34,906 nt of DNA from Schleiferiaceae bacterium (GCA_029254375.1 JAQWXR010000049.1:1-34906); one strand, 5' to 3'; positions 25,584 to 34,308 are shown, counted from the stretch's first letter. The notes: a model not told the origin generated them from the sequence alone. Made by a program: numbers and translations.

Positions 25584-26969
25584 CTATAGGTGGATTACTT
25601 CATCGTACGCAGCGGCTGTGGCTTCCATGACCGCCTCACTCATCGTCGGGTGCGGGTGCACCGTCTTGAGTAGATCCATTCCGGTAGTTTCAAGCTTCCG
25701 AGCGGCTACGATTTCTGCAATCATCTCCGTGACGTTTGCACCAATCATATGAGCTCCCAGTAATTCGCCGTATTTGGCGTCATAAATCATTTTTACAAAT
25801 CCTTCCTTTGTGCCTGCCGCTGAGGCTTTACCTGAGGCTGAGAAGGGAAACTTCCCCACTTTAATTTCATAACCAGCTTCTCTGGCCGCCTTTTCGGTCA
25901 TGCCCACAGAGGCGATTTCTGGCGAACAATAAGTGCAGCCAGGGATGTTTCCGTAATCCAATGCAGCAGGATGGTGGCCTGCAATGGCCTCCACACAAAT
26001 AATGCCTTCTGCCGAAGCCACATGCGCCAGGGCTTGCCCTTTTACAATATCACCAATAGCATAGTAACCTGGCACGCTGGTACGGTAGGCGTCGTCCACC
26101 ACCACGCGGCCTTTATCCGTTTTGATGCCCACCGATTCGAGGCCAATATTTTCAAGGTTGGTTTCCACCCCAACGGCGCTTAGGACCACATCACATTCCA
26201 TGGTGTGCTCACCTTGAGCATTTTTATATTTTACCACACAACCCTTGCCCGAGGTATCCACTTTGGTCACTTCCGTGTTGGTATGAATGTCCATGCCATT
26301 CTTTTTGAATAGGCGCTCCAATGCTTGAGAAATATCTACATCCTCGTTTGGGACAATGGCGGGCAAGTATTCCATAATGGTCACTTTGGTGCCCATCGCG
26401 TGGTAGAAATAGGCAAACTCTACACCGATGGCTCCAGAACCGACAATTACCATGGATTTTGGCTGTTTCGTCAAGGTCATTGCTTCGCGGTAGCCGATAA
26501 TTTTTTCGCCATCCTGAGGTAGGTTAGGTAGTTGACGAGAGCGTCCACCCGTCGCCAAAATGATGTGCTTCGCTGAAAGAATCTGCGTGCCACTCTCTCC
26601 TTTGACCTCGAGTTTTTTGCCTGGAAGAATTTTTCCGTAGCCCATGACCACGTCAATTTTATTCTTCTTCATCAGGAATTGGATTCCTTTGCTCATTCCA
26701 TCGGCCACATCGCGGCTGCGCTTCACCACTTTCCCAAAATCATGCTTGGCCTCCTTCACCGTGATGCCATAGTCTTCGGCGTGTTGGATATACTCAAATA
26801 CCTGGGCGCTTTTAATCAGTGCCTTGGTTGGAATGCATCCCCAATTGAGGCAAACTCCTCCAAGGTTTTCCTTTTCTACCACCGCAGTCTTCAAGCCCAA
26901 TTGGCTTGCACGGATCGCAGCCACATAGCCGCCGGGGCCAGAGCCCAAAACAATCACATCGTATTCCAT
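25584..26969 (-). CDS. lpdA: Dihydrolipoyl dehydrogenase
   Basis: The 461-residue E3 flavoenzyme reoxidises the lipoyl group of 2-oxo acid dehydrogenase complexes. It shows the FAD motif GSGPGGYVAAIRA at the N-terminus, the redox-active disulfide in GGVCLNWGCIPTKAL (near residue 37), the NAD motif VGSGAIGVEFAYFY near 177, the AIGDIVKG FAD site near 305 and the C-terminal catalytic HPHPTMSE near 440. It probably serves the fused E1 encoded at 11346-13673, as well as 2-oxoglutarate and glycine systems elsewhere. Confidence 0.96.
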   Translation of the reverse strand: MEYDVIVLGSGPGGYVAAIRASQLGLKTAVVEKENLGGVCLNWGCIPTKALIKSAQVFEYIQHAEDYGITVKEAKHDFGKVVKRSRDVADGMSKGIQFLMKKNKIDVVMGYGKILPGKKLEVKGESGTQILSAKHIILATGGRSRQLPNLPQDGEKIIGYREAMTLTKQPKSMVIVGSGAIGVEFAYFYHAMGTKVTIMEYLPAIVPNEDVDISQALERLFKKNGMDIHTNTEVTKVDTSGKGCVVKYKNAQGEHTMECDVVLSAVGVETNLENIGLESVGIKTDKGRVVVDDAYRTSVPGYYAIGDIVKGQALAHVASAEGIICVEAIAGHHPAALDYGNIPGCTYCSPEIASVGMTEKAAREAGYEIKVGKFPFSASGKASAAGTKEGFVKMIYDAKYGELLGAHMIGANVTEMIAEIVAARKLETTGMDLLKTVHPHPTMSEAVMEATAAAYDEVIHL

Positions 26970-26995
26970 CGTGAAAAGATCAAAATTTTAGATAC

Positions 26996-27379
26996 TTACA
27001 AAGGTAGGTAGGCCGTGGCAGAAATCTCGACCCGAACTCCTTTGGGAAGGCCTGCGACTGCGACGGTCTCGCGCGCTGGAGCTGAATCTCCAAAAACTTG
27101 GGCATAGTAGGTGTTAACTTGAGCAAACAAGGACATATTTGATAAAAAAATGCTGCATTTGACGACATCTTTTGGGCTGGCGCCCGCGGCACTGAGTACG
27201 GCACAAAGATTTTTAAGTACGAGTTGAACCTCTTCTGCCAACGTAGCCATTTTTAATTCACCCGTTGCTGGATCGAGGGCGATTTGACCTGACACGAATA
27301 AAAAATCTCCGGCGCGAACCGCTTGACTGTATGGACCAATAGGCTCTGGGGCATGGGGACTGTGGATAATTTGACGCAT
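26996..27379 (-). CDS. ridA: RidA family enamine/imine deaminase
   Basis: The 127-residue YjgF/RidA protein hydrolyses reactive 2-aminoacrylate-type enamines that arise from PLP enzymes. FVSGQIALDPATGE, NLCAVLSAAGASPKDVVKCSIFL (cited by its GASPKDVVK motif) and PARETVAVAGLPKGVRVEI match the family, with the substrate-binding arginine retained in PARET. I chose ATG 27379 (MRQIIHS) over a TTG 9 nt upstream. Its last codons overlap a -7 element that may drive lpdA. Confidence 0.9.
   Translation of the reverse strand: MRQIIHSPHAPEPIGPYSQAVRAGDFLFVSGQIALDPATGELKMATLAEEVQLVLKNLCAVLSAAGASPKDVVKCSIFLSNMSLFAQVNTYYAQVFGDSAPARETVAVAGLPKGVRVEISATAYLPL
26999..27006 (-). promoter_or_regulatory. Possible -7 element for lpdA, inside the end of ridA
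   Basis: The minus strand reads TACCTTTG, an exact TAnnTTTG match that overlaps the last codons of ridA. It would give lpdA a leader of about 25 nt. Confidence 0.4.
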
Positions 27380-27408
27380 ACGGTTCAAGTTAATTCATTC
27401 AAAATCGG

Positions 27409-27416
27409 TAATCTTG
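27409..27416 (+). promoter_or_regulatory. Probable -7 element for gapN
   Basis: TAATCTTG has one mismatch to TAnnTTTG and ends 5 nt before the ATG at 27422, the same spacing as other promoters in the window. Confidence 0.45.
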
Positions 27417-27421
27417 GGGAT

Positions 27422-29014
27422 ATGAAAACTTTTCCACGTTGCACCTTTGTCGCACAACCCTTACAAAGTCATGTTTCTTATACCGTTCTAAACGGAAAGT
27501 TAGTTCCTTGGGATGGACCCACCATACCCGTGTACTCCCCTTCGATGGTAGAAAGCTCGGACGGCCCGCAGCGAACCTGCTTAGGAAGTATTCCTCGCAT
27601 GGATTCGATCGCGAGCATGAAAGCGTTGGATGCCGCAGAACAAGCCTTTGATAATGGCCTCGGGGCATGGCCCTCGGCCTCCATGGCCAGCCGTGTGGAA
27701 TCAGTCGAAGCCTTCATCAAGGCCATGCTGCTCGTCCGCGAAGACGTCGTGAACCTACTCATGTGGGAAATTGGCAAAGTGCGGCCGGATGCCGAAAAGG
27801 AATTTGATCGCACCGTGGATTACCTGCGTGATACTATTCAAAGCGTCAAGGCGATGGAACGTGAAGCTATACATTTCCGCGAAGAAGGTGGTATTCTAGC
27901 GCAAGTTCGGCGCGTACCCTTAGGGGTGGCATTGATTATGGGGCCTTATAACTACCCCTTGAATGAAACTTTCACAACCCTCTTCCCCGCCCTATTGATG
28001 GGCAATACGGTCGTGTTTAAGCCGGCCAAATACGGGGTTTTACTTATTACACCCCTCTTGGAAGCGTTCGCTAATTGCTTCCCTCCAGGCGTGGTAAATA
28101 TCATTTTTGGACGTGGACGGGAAATGGTGTCCAAAATCATGGAGACTGGGCGGATTCACACCATGGCTTTCATTGGAACGCACAAAGGGGCGAGCGATCT
28201 CAAGCGACTCCATCCCCACCCACACCGATTGCGCGCAGTCCTCGGCCTAGATGCGAAGAATCCAGGCGTTGTGATGGATGATGCGGATCTTAACTTGAGC
28301 GTAAGCCAAGCCCTCGCTGGCTCCTTGAGCTTTAATGGGCAACGGTGTACGGCACTGAAGATCCTCTGGGTTCAAAAGGGCATCCATGATGCCTTCGTGG
28401 CAAAATTAGCCGAGGGAATCGAAGGCTTAGCCTGGGGACTCCCTTGGGAGGCTTCCACGAAAATTACCGCGCTACCGGAAGATGGGAAAACGGCTTATTT
28501 GGATGGCTTAGTGCAGGATGCCTTGGCCAAAGGTGCACGCATAGCCAACCCAAGTGGTGGTGTATTTGATGAAACCTTCTATGCTCCAACGCTCCTAACG
28601 GGGGTCACCTCCGAAATGCGCATTTACCACGAAGAGCAATTCGGACCCGTGGTTCCAATTGTGGCTTTTGAGGATATCCAAGAACCCATTCAATACGGGG
28701 TTGAATCCCCCTATGGACAACAAGTCAGTTTATTCACGAAAAACCCTCATTCCTTGGGGCGTCTCGTGGACGTTTTTGTCCAGCAAGTAGGCCGGGTAAA
28801 TATCAATGCACAATGCCAGCGGGGGCCGGACACCTTCCCATTTAATGGCCGAAAGGACTCTGCGGAAGGCACGCTATCTGTCTACGACGCCCTGCGCGCT
28901 TTTTCTATTCGCAGCCTAGTCAGCTTTGCTTCGAATGGAGATCAAAAGGGCTTAGTTTCTGAAGTACTCTCGCACCGAAGTAGCCAGTTCTTAAGCACGG
29001 ATTTTTATCTCTAA
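27422..29014 (+). CDS. gapN: NADP-dependent non-phosphorylating GAPDH (aldehyde dehydrogenase family)
   Basis: GapN oxidises glyceraldehyde-3-phosphate straight to 3-phosphoglycerate and yields NADPH without ATP. The 530-residue protein has MGPYNYPLNETF near residue 180, the catalytic cysteine in FNGQRCTALK near 309, and the C-terminal CQRGPDTFPFNGRKDSAEGTLS, shown here by its QRGPD and FNGRKDS motifs, as in the GAPN-like subfamily. The region that usually reads ELGGKxP reads LGLDAKNPG, so the general-base glutamate is replaced by glycine, with an aspartate two positions on. I chose ATG 27422, since an earlier in-frame start would cross the divergent ridA gene. Confidence 0.87.
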   Translation: MKTFPRCTFVAQPLQSHVSYTVLNGKLVPWDGPTIPVYSPSMVESSDGPQRTCLGSIPRMDSIASMKALDAAEQAFDNGLGAWPSASMASRVESVEAFIKAMLLVREDVVNLLMWEIGKVRPDAEKEFDRTVDYLRDTIQSVKAMEREAIHFREEGGILAQVRRVPLGVALIMGPYNYPLNETFTTLFPALLMGNTVVFKPAKYGVLLITPLLEAFANCFPPGVVNIIFGRGREMVSKIMETGRIHTMAFIGTHKGASDLKRLHPHPHRLRAVLGLDAKNPGVVMDDADLNLSVSQALAGSLSFNGQRCTALKILWVQKGIHDAFVAKLAEGIEGLAWGLPWEASTKITALPEDGKTAYLDGLVQDALAKGARIANPSGGVFDETFYAPTLLTGVTSEMRIYHEEQFGPVVPIVAFEDIQEPIQYGVESPYGQQVSLFTKNPHSLGRLVDVFVQQVGRVNINAQCQRGPDTFPFNGRKDSAEGTLSVYDALRAFSIRSLVSFASNGDQKGLVSEVLSHRSSQFLSTDFYL

Positions 29015-29063
29015 ACGGACCTGCCTATCTATGGAAATACTGCGATACGTGCGCGGTGGCGGC

Positions 29064-29071
29064 TACCTTTG
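29064..29071 (+). promoter_or_regulatory. Bacteroidota -7 element for the glutamine amidotransferase gene
   Basis: TACCTTTG is an exact TAnnTTTG match and ends 5 nt before the ATG at 29077. It fixes the start, because a GTG at 29056 lies upstream of the predicted transcription start. Confidence 0.7.
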
Positions 29072-29076
29072 CTCCG

Positions 29077-29661
29077 ATGCATTTAGCCATTCTTGACAAC
29101 CTGGATTCGTTTACCTACAATTTGCTCCACCGCATGGAGCCGATGGTGGAATCCGTGATCGTCGTGCGCAACGATGATCCGCAGGCACTAGATCATCTTG
29201 AGTATGCGGATGCCCTGATTTTTTCGCCTGGACCCGGAATGCCTGAGGACGCTGGATGCCTAATGGAGGCGACCCATCGATTTGTGGGCCAGAAGCCCAT
29301 CTTAGGGGTATGCCTGGGAATGCAGGCTCTTGGACTCCATTTTGGTGGCCAATTGTATCATGCGGGAGCCCCTCAACATGGGGTAGTTCGAAGTATTTCA
29401 TGGGTCGCTGAACACTCGAAATTATTTCATGGAATACCTGCTCCCATTGAGGTAGGCCTATACCACTCTTGGGCGGTACGTGCAGAAGACCTGGGGTCCA
29501 GCCAAGTCGCTTCCCTGAGCAATGGGGTCCCTATGGCCGCCGAATGGCCAGCCGAGCAAGCTTACGGGGTTCAGTTTCATCCAGAAAGCATTATGACTCC
29601 GTCGGGGGACCTCCTCCTTCAAAATTGGATTTATCAGGCCGAGCACCATCTGCGCGAATAA
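29077..29661 (+). CDS. Anthranilate/aminodeoxychorismate synthase glutamine amidotransferase (TrpG/PabA type)
   Basis: The 194-residue class I amidotransferase releases ammonia from glutamine for its partner synthase, in tryptophan or folate synthesis. It starts HLAILDNLDSFTYNL, has the oxyanion and nucleophile motifs SPGPGMP (near 54) and LGVCLGMQ (near 77, Cys), and the His-Glu pair in QFHPESIMT near 170. No TrpE/PabB partner or other trp gene lies next to it, so TrpG and PabA cannot be separated. It converges on the lptD-like gene, with only 13 bp between stops. Confidence 0.88.
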   Translation: MHLAILDNLDSFTYNLLHRMEPMVESVIVVRNDDPQALDHLEYADALIFSPGPGMPEDAGCLMEATHRFVGQKPILGVCLGMQALGLHFGGQLYHAGAPQHGVVRSISWVAEHSKLFHGIPAPIEVGLYHSWAVRAEDLGSSQVASLSNGVPMAAEWPAEQAYGVQFHPESIMTPSGDLLLQNWIYQAEHHLRE

Positions 29662-29674
29662 TTTAATCCTCTGC

Positions 29675-32164
29675 TTAGTAGTCTCCAATGCCCCGTCGGC
29701 GCTCCAACTTCAAGGCAGACATTAACGGGGCCTTTACCCCAATGCCTATGTTATAGGATCGTGCGTAGCCGAAGGGCACCCAGCGGATGCGCATTTCCCA
29801 GCAATGAAGTTGACGAAGGACATCCACTGTGGTAAATGTGAAATCCATGGCTTTAACATCATAGCCTGTAGATACCCCCAATCGCCAGTTGGCGGTGGGC
29901 TCCCAGGATGCATCCATCCGCACACTTTGGGTAGTTTTCATATCCGTCGATCCTAGCATTGCGCTTTGACGCAAAGAATAGCCCATATTGAACGTCCAGG
30001 GTGCATGCCAATCCATCATGGGCATGTAATCATAGTAATCTGGGTAGAGGTCTTGTTCCAGGCCAAATTCATTCATTGGGGCCATCGGGCGTCCGCTGGA
30101 CGAACCACCACGAAAGCGCAAATCCACAGAGAGTTGATGGAGCGTTGGGCGCAGTGGGCCTTGACCCTCTGTCCAAGCGAAGCTATTCAATTGTAAACCG
30201 CTTGAATCTATGGCATACCAGTCGTAATTTCCTTGGTAGGTCAGTCGAATTTTATTCTTCAGGAAGCTTGTACTGGCACGAACAGCGACTGGACTCAATG
30301 GATTACTATCCAACAAGGGGTTGTAGTTGCTGGAGAGAGTGAAGTCTTCAAGCAGGTTGAATTTTTTTACCGCGCCGGAATCTCCCCGCGACCATTTCCC
30401 ATCTAACGTATTCCGCAATCGGAAATTGATTCCTCCTTGGTTACCCACGCCAGGCGCCCCATAGATGAAGCCTTGGTAGCGACTAAAGGACCTCAAGGTA
30501 CCCGCCGTATCCGATTGTACGGTTTGGAAGGCATTCCACTGACCTTGGGTGAAATCGGGCACATAGCGCCAAGAAACTGAGGGATACATCATGTGCCGAA
30601 TTGCCTTGACTGGGCCACGCTTCAGATTAAAAATGCCATAAACGGTGGTACTGGCTCCCGCGCTCACCCCATATTCCCGTGCCGAGAAAAAGCCCGTCAC
30701 TGTATCGCGTTGAACGGACTCAGATACCGAGTCCCAGCGATAATCCAACGCGTACGGATACCAGCGTTCCTGATAATTCGCATTAGGATTGACCGTGATG
30801 AATCGCAGGACTTTTATATTAGTTCCCAAGCTGGCTGAATGATTTACACCCGAACGCAATCTATCGGCGCTAAACAAGCGCGCTGGGGTGGCCAGTTCGG
30901 TCAACAGTCCATTGGTTTCATTGCGGGCTTGCATGCTGTAGGTCAAACCAATTTTTTCATACCAACGTGTCCCTCCTACCGGATTTCGGCGAGCGAAAGG
31001 CTGGATGCGACTCATACCAAAATTGACATCTGGCAAGCTTAGTGAGAGGGTCCCGTTTTGGTTGTTTTGGCGGTGCCGCGCGGCGGCCGTCAAGGAAAAT
31101 GGACTCCCTGGCCAACGCTTGGTATAACTTATCGACGATGACATATCATTTTTCTGGAAATCTTGGGGGTTCGTCGTGGTGTTTCTAAAGAAGGAGCCGG
31201 TAGCCAATTCCACCCGAGCACTAAATTGCTGACTCGGGTGCGCTTTGGCATCTTGGCTATGACTCCAGGTAACACGGTAGTCCTTCGAATCCATAAACTG
31301 TCCTCCCGTTTGGCGGGGATCACCAAATTTGGTCCGATTGATCTGAAGTCCTAGATTTCCTGAATAGCGATAGCGAAATCGATAATTGCTAGTCGCCTGA
31401 ACCCCATAAGAGCCCTGAGAATAGACATCCCCCGTTAATCGCAAGTCATAGTGATCATTAAAAGACCAATAGTAGCCCCCACCGATCAAGCCCAGACCCC
31501 AATCGCGCTTGTCCGCAAAGGTGGGTAGGATAAAGCCTGATGCTTGCTTATCCATAATGGGGAAAAACGCAAAGGGCAATCCCAAGGGGGTGGGAAGATC
31601 CAAGATGGTGAGGAAAGCAGGCCCGGTGACTATGCGCTTACCAACATCTAGTCGGGCTTTTTTTGTCACGATAGCGAAATGCGGGTGTTCGTGGTTGCAC
31701 GTGGTGAACGAAGCGGAACCTAAAAAATAACTGCTATCCTCGACCATTTTAATTTGGTCGCCGTGCAGGTAACCCCCATTCTCCGTGGTGTTACCCTGGA
31801 AAACCCAACCCTTTTGGCTTACGTAATTGTACCGCATGGTGTCCGCGCCAAACGTTCGATCCCCCTGGGTGAATCGTGGTCGCCCTATCACGGATCCATC
31901 TGCTTGCCGGATGCCATAGGCTGTAAGCAGATGCTTCTCATAATTGATTTTAATATGGTAGGCCTTAAGTTCCATCCCTTCCATGGTGACGACGGCATCT
32001 TCCTTTAAAAGCACTGCGTTCTCACCTACGAGGTACCTACCATCTTGTTTGGAATGAAATTGGATAGGACTTTGAGACGGGTCTTCCTGTCCTTGGACCG
32101 AAATAGTCCCGGCTAGCAGAAGGCATATTGACGCTAAACCGCGTAGTTTTGTTTCCAATCCCAT
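29675..32164 (-). CDS. lptD: LptD-like outer membrane LPS assembly protein
   Basis: The 829-residue protein has a signal peptide (MGLETKLRG then a hydrophobic stretch ending in VQGQ), an N-terminal OstA/LptD jellyroll domain (about residues 30-150, with VGENAVLLKEDAVVTMEG and GDRTFGADTMRYNY motifs), then a large beta-barrel of about 26 strands rich in alternating aromatic residues. LptD with LptE places LPS in the outer leaflet. Bacteroidota members differ in sequence from the E. coli protein, and I see no clear cysteine disulfide pattern. ATG 32164 gives a clean signal peptide; the longer start at 32179 sits inside the -7 element. Its start codon shares CATG with the divergent amidase. Confidence 0.82.
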   Translation of the reverse strand: MGLETKLRGLASICLLLAGTISVQGQEDPSQSPIQFHSKQDGRYLVGENAVLLKEDAVVTMEGMELKAYHIKINYEKHLLTAYGIRQADGSVIGRPRFTQGDRTFGADTMRYNYVSQKGWVFQGNTTENGGYLHGDQIKMVEDSSYFLGSASFTTCNHEHPHFAIVTKKARLDVGKRIVTGPAFLTILDLPTPLGLPFAFFPIMDKQASGFILPTFADKRDWGLGLIGGGYYWSFNDHYDLRLTGDVYSQGSYGVQATSNYRFRYRYSGNLGLQINRTKFGDPRQTGGQFMDSKDYRVTWSHSQDAKAHPSQQFSARVELATGSFFRNTTTNPQDFQKNDMSSSISYTKRWPGSPFSLTAAARHRQNNQNGTLSLSLPDVNFGMSRIQPFARRNPVGGTRWYEKIGLTYSMQARNETNGLLTELATPARLFSADRLRSGVNHSASLGTNIKVLRFITVNPNANYQERWYPYALDYRWDSVSESVQRDTVTGFFSAREYGVSAGASTTVYGIFNLKRGPVKAIRHMMYPSVSWRYVPDFTQGQWNAFQTVQSDTAGTLRSFSRYQGFIYGAPGVGNQGGINFRLRNTLDGKWSRGDSGAVKKFNLLEDFTLSSNYNPLLDSNPLSPVAVRASTSFLKNKIRLTYQGNYDWYAIDSSGLQLNSFAWTEGQGPLRPTLHQLSVDLRFRGGSSSGRPMAPMNEFGLEQDLYPDYYDYMPMMDWHAPWTFNMGYSLRQSAMLGSTDMKTTQSVRMDASWEPTANWRLGVSTGYDVKAMDFTFTTVDVLRQLHCWEMRIRWVPFGYARSYNIGIGVKAPLMSALKLERRRGIGDY
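32144..32151 (+). promoter_or_regulatory. -7 element for the amidase, inside the lptD-like coding region
   Basis: TAGTTTTG is an exact TAnnTTTG match and ends 11 nt before the amidase ATG (32163), so the mRNA leader would be about 6 nt. It lies within the signal peptide codons of the opposite gene. Confidence 0.6.
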
Positions 32165-33317
32165 GAATACGAAATCCAAAAGTACTGCATTGCAACGCCT
32201 GAGCTGGTTTCTTATTGCCGTATTTGCTATTCCCTACCTCGGATTTCGACCCGAAAGTATCGGGAATGCTGACCGCGTTCAAAAAGTAATCATTGATGCT
32301 GGCCATGGAGGCAAAGACCCTGGCAACCTAGGGACTCGCAGATACCGGATTACAGAAAAAGATGTAGCGTTGACCGTGGCACAACAGACCGCGGCCAAAA
32401 TCAAAGCGCAATTCCCAGATGTGGAGGTCGTTTTGACCCGGAATAGTGATCGCTTTTTAGAGTTGTACGAGCGCACCGCCATTGCCAATCGGGAGAAAGG
32501 TGATTTGTTTATTTCGATCCACTGTGATGCCGCAGAAAACAAGTCAGCCTTCGGTTCGACCACCTTTGTGATGGGAAAAAATCACGACGACGAAAATCAG
32601 GTCGCCTTGCGAGAAAATTCCGTCATCCTAATGGAAGACAACTTTGAGGATAAATATGAGGGCTTTGACCCGCGAAAGCCCGAATCCTTCATCGCACTGA
32701 CCCTCTATCAGTATGCATTCCAAAATCAAAGCATTGAATTCGCCCAAACGGTGCAGAATGCCTTTAAAAATGATGTGGGCCGGCGCGATCGAGGCGTTCG
32801 GCAGCAACCCTTATATGTGACCAGTCGATGCTCCATGCCTTCCGTGCTCATCGAATTAGGCTTCACCACCAACAGTAGCGAAGAAGACTACCTCCACAGT
32901 ACCATCGGTCAAGATCAAATGGCTACCGCTATTGCACAGTCGTTTGGCGCCTACAAAGTCCGGCGCGAGCGAGGATTGGACAAGCTGCCCCAAGCGACTA
33001 CGGATGCTACCAAGGACTCCCACTTGCCTCAAATAAGCCCGCCTCCGCCCCCAGCCCGTCCCGTTTTTACGATACAGCTTTCGGTCTCGGGTCTGAAGAA
33101 ATCAATCAATCAAGCCCCATTTGATGGGGTAGAGGACGTTTGGATCAAGTCCGAGGGACGCCTGTATCGCTATCTTCAAGGACATTACCCTACGCTTGAC
33201 GAGGCGAAAAAAGCGCTACCCACCGTACAGGGCAAAGGCTTCGCCGATGCCTTCATTGTAGCCTACCGAGGAGAGGATCGAATCGCGGTCACCGAGGCCG
33301 AAAGCCTTACTCAATAA
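32163..33317 (+). CDS. N-acetylmuramoyl-L-alanine amidase (Amidase_3)
   Basis: The 384-residue zinc enzyme cuts the bond between MurNAc and the peptide stem during septum splitting and wall remodelling. A signal anchor (residues 12-30) is followed by DAGHGGKDPG (zinc His), a Glu in the following EKDVALTV helix, SIHCDA (second zinc His near 121) and VLIELGFTTN (catalytic Glu near 226). A proline-rich linker (PPPPPARP near 290) leads to a C-terminal SPOR-like domain (about 300-375) that could bind denuded glycan. It is followed by the MlaD-like gene after 16 nt. Confidence 0.93.
   Translation: MNTKSKSTALQRLSWFLIAVFAIPYLGFRPESIGNADRVQKVIIDAGHGGKDPGNLGTRRYRITEKDVALTVAQQTAAKIKAQFPDVEVVLTRNSDRFLELYERTAIANREKGDLFISIHCDAAENKSAFGSTTFVMGKNHDDENQVALRENSVILMEDNFEDKYEGFDPRKPESFIALTLYQYAFQNQSIEFAQTVQNAFKNDVGRRDRGVRQQPLYVTSRCSMPSVLIELGFTTNSSEEDYLHSTIGQDQMATAIAQSFGAYKVRRERGLDKLPQATTDATKDSHLPQISPPPPPARPVFTIQLSVSGLKKSINQAPFDGVEDVWIKSEGRLYRYLQGHYPTLDEAKKALPTVQGKGFADAFIVAYRGEDRIAVTEAESLTQ
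32177..32184 (-). promoter_or_regulatory. -7 element for the lptD-like gene, inside the amidase coding region
   Basis: The minus strand reads TACTTTTG, an exact TAnnTTTG match, ending 12 nt before ATG 32164. The predicted leader is about 8 nt. This element faces the amidase promoter across the shared start site. Confidence 0.6.
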
Positions 33318-33333
33318 TCGTATCTTGTAGCCC

Positions 33334-34308
33334 ATGTTGTCAAGAGAATTTAAAGCTGGAATTGCCGTCATATTTGCGGCCGGAGTTTTGTACTGGGGCA
33401 TTAGCTTCTTAAAGGGGTCTGATATCTTTGAACAGGGAGTAGAGATCTATGCTGTCTACGACAAAACGGAGGGCATTACTAAAAGCCAAAGCGTCACCAT
33501 CAATGGTTTTTCGGTGGGCAAAATCTCGGATGTGTACTTTCACCCGGATCACTCCGGAAGGATTGTTGTCAAAATGAACATCACGTCGGATTACCCGATT
33601 ACTGCAAATAGCTTGGCGGAAATTCGTTCAGCAGACCTGTTAGGTGCCAAAGAAATTGCGCTCGTTTTAGAAAAAGGTTCTGTGCTCATTGAGAATGGAG
33701 ACACCCTGCGCGCTAGCATCGAAGAGTCGCTTTCTGAATCCATCAATAAAGAAGTTCTGCCCGTGAAAGTGAAGGCCGAGAAGCTTATGGCCAGCTTGGA
33801 TTCAACGATCAACATCTTAAGTGGATTTTTAGGCGGCGAGATGCAATCAGAATTCCGTTCCTCCTTCACCAATGTTAACCGAAGCATTAGTAACCTAGGC
33901 ACTATCACCGACGAGTTGAGTCTTTACATGAGCCAGAACCGAGAGGCCTTGGGCGCAGCCACTCAAAACCTTGAGCGATTGACGGGTATGTTAAACGAGA
34001 ACCGCGATGAGCTGGATCGCGTCTTCAATAACCTGGCGAATATTTCGGACACTTTAGCTCAATCGAATGCAGGGGCGGCTATGCGCAGCCTAAGCCTCAC
34101 GGCCCAACGCTTGGACCACATTACTCAATCCATGGAGGCTGGAGAAGGAACTCTAGGCAAACTTGTAGCTAATGATTCCCTATATAATGAGGTGAATCAT
34201 GCCATTCTCTCCTTAGACAAGTTACTTGAAGACATTAGAGAGCGTCCAGGTCGCTACGTAGAGTTCTCCATCTTCGGTGGTCGCGATAAAGAGCCGAAGG
34301 AAAAGTAA
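33334..34308 (+). CDS. MlaD/MCE family protein
   Basis: The 324-residue protein has one N-terminal membrane anchor (residues 8-26) and a single MCE domain (about 36-115, with GITKSQSVTINGFSVGKIS and ADLLGAKEIAL motifs), then a long, mostly helical or coiled-coil tail (120-310). MCE proteins form rings that carry phospholipids between inner and outer membranes. The MlaE/MlaF permease and ATPase are not next to it. Its TAA stop overlaps the ATG of the next gene (TAATG). Closeness to the amidase and the LptD-like gene fits an envelope cluster. Confidence 0.92.
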   Translation: MLSREFKAGIAVIFAAGVLYWGISFLKGSDIFEQGVEIYAVYDKTEGITKSQSVTINGFSVGKISDVYFHPDHSGRIVVKMNITSDYPITANSLAEIRSADLLGAKEIALVLEKGSVLIENGDTLRASIEESLSESINKEVLPVKVKAEKLMASLDSTINILSGFLGGEMQSEFRSSFTNVNRSISNLGTITDELSLYMSQNREALGAATQNLERLTGMLNENRDELDRVFNNLANISDTLAQSNAGAAMRSLSLTAQRLDHITQSMEAGEGTLGKLVANDSLYNEVNHAILSLDKLLEDIRERPGRYVEFSIFGGRDKEPKEK

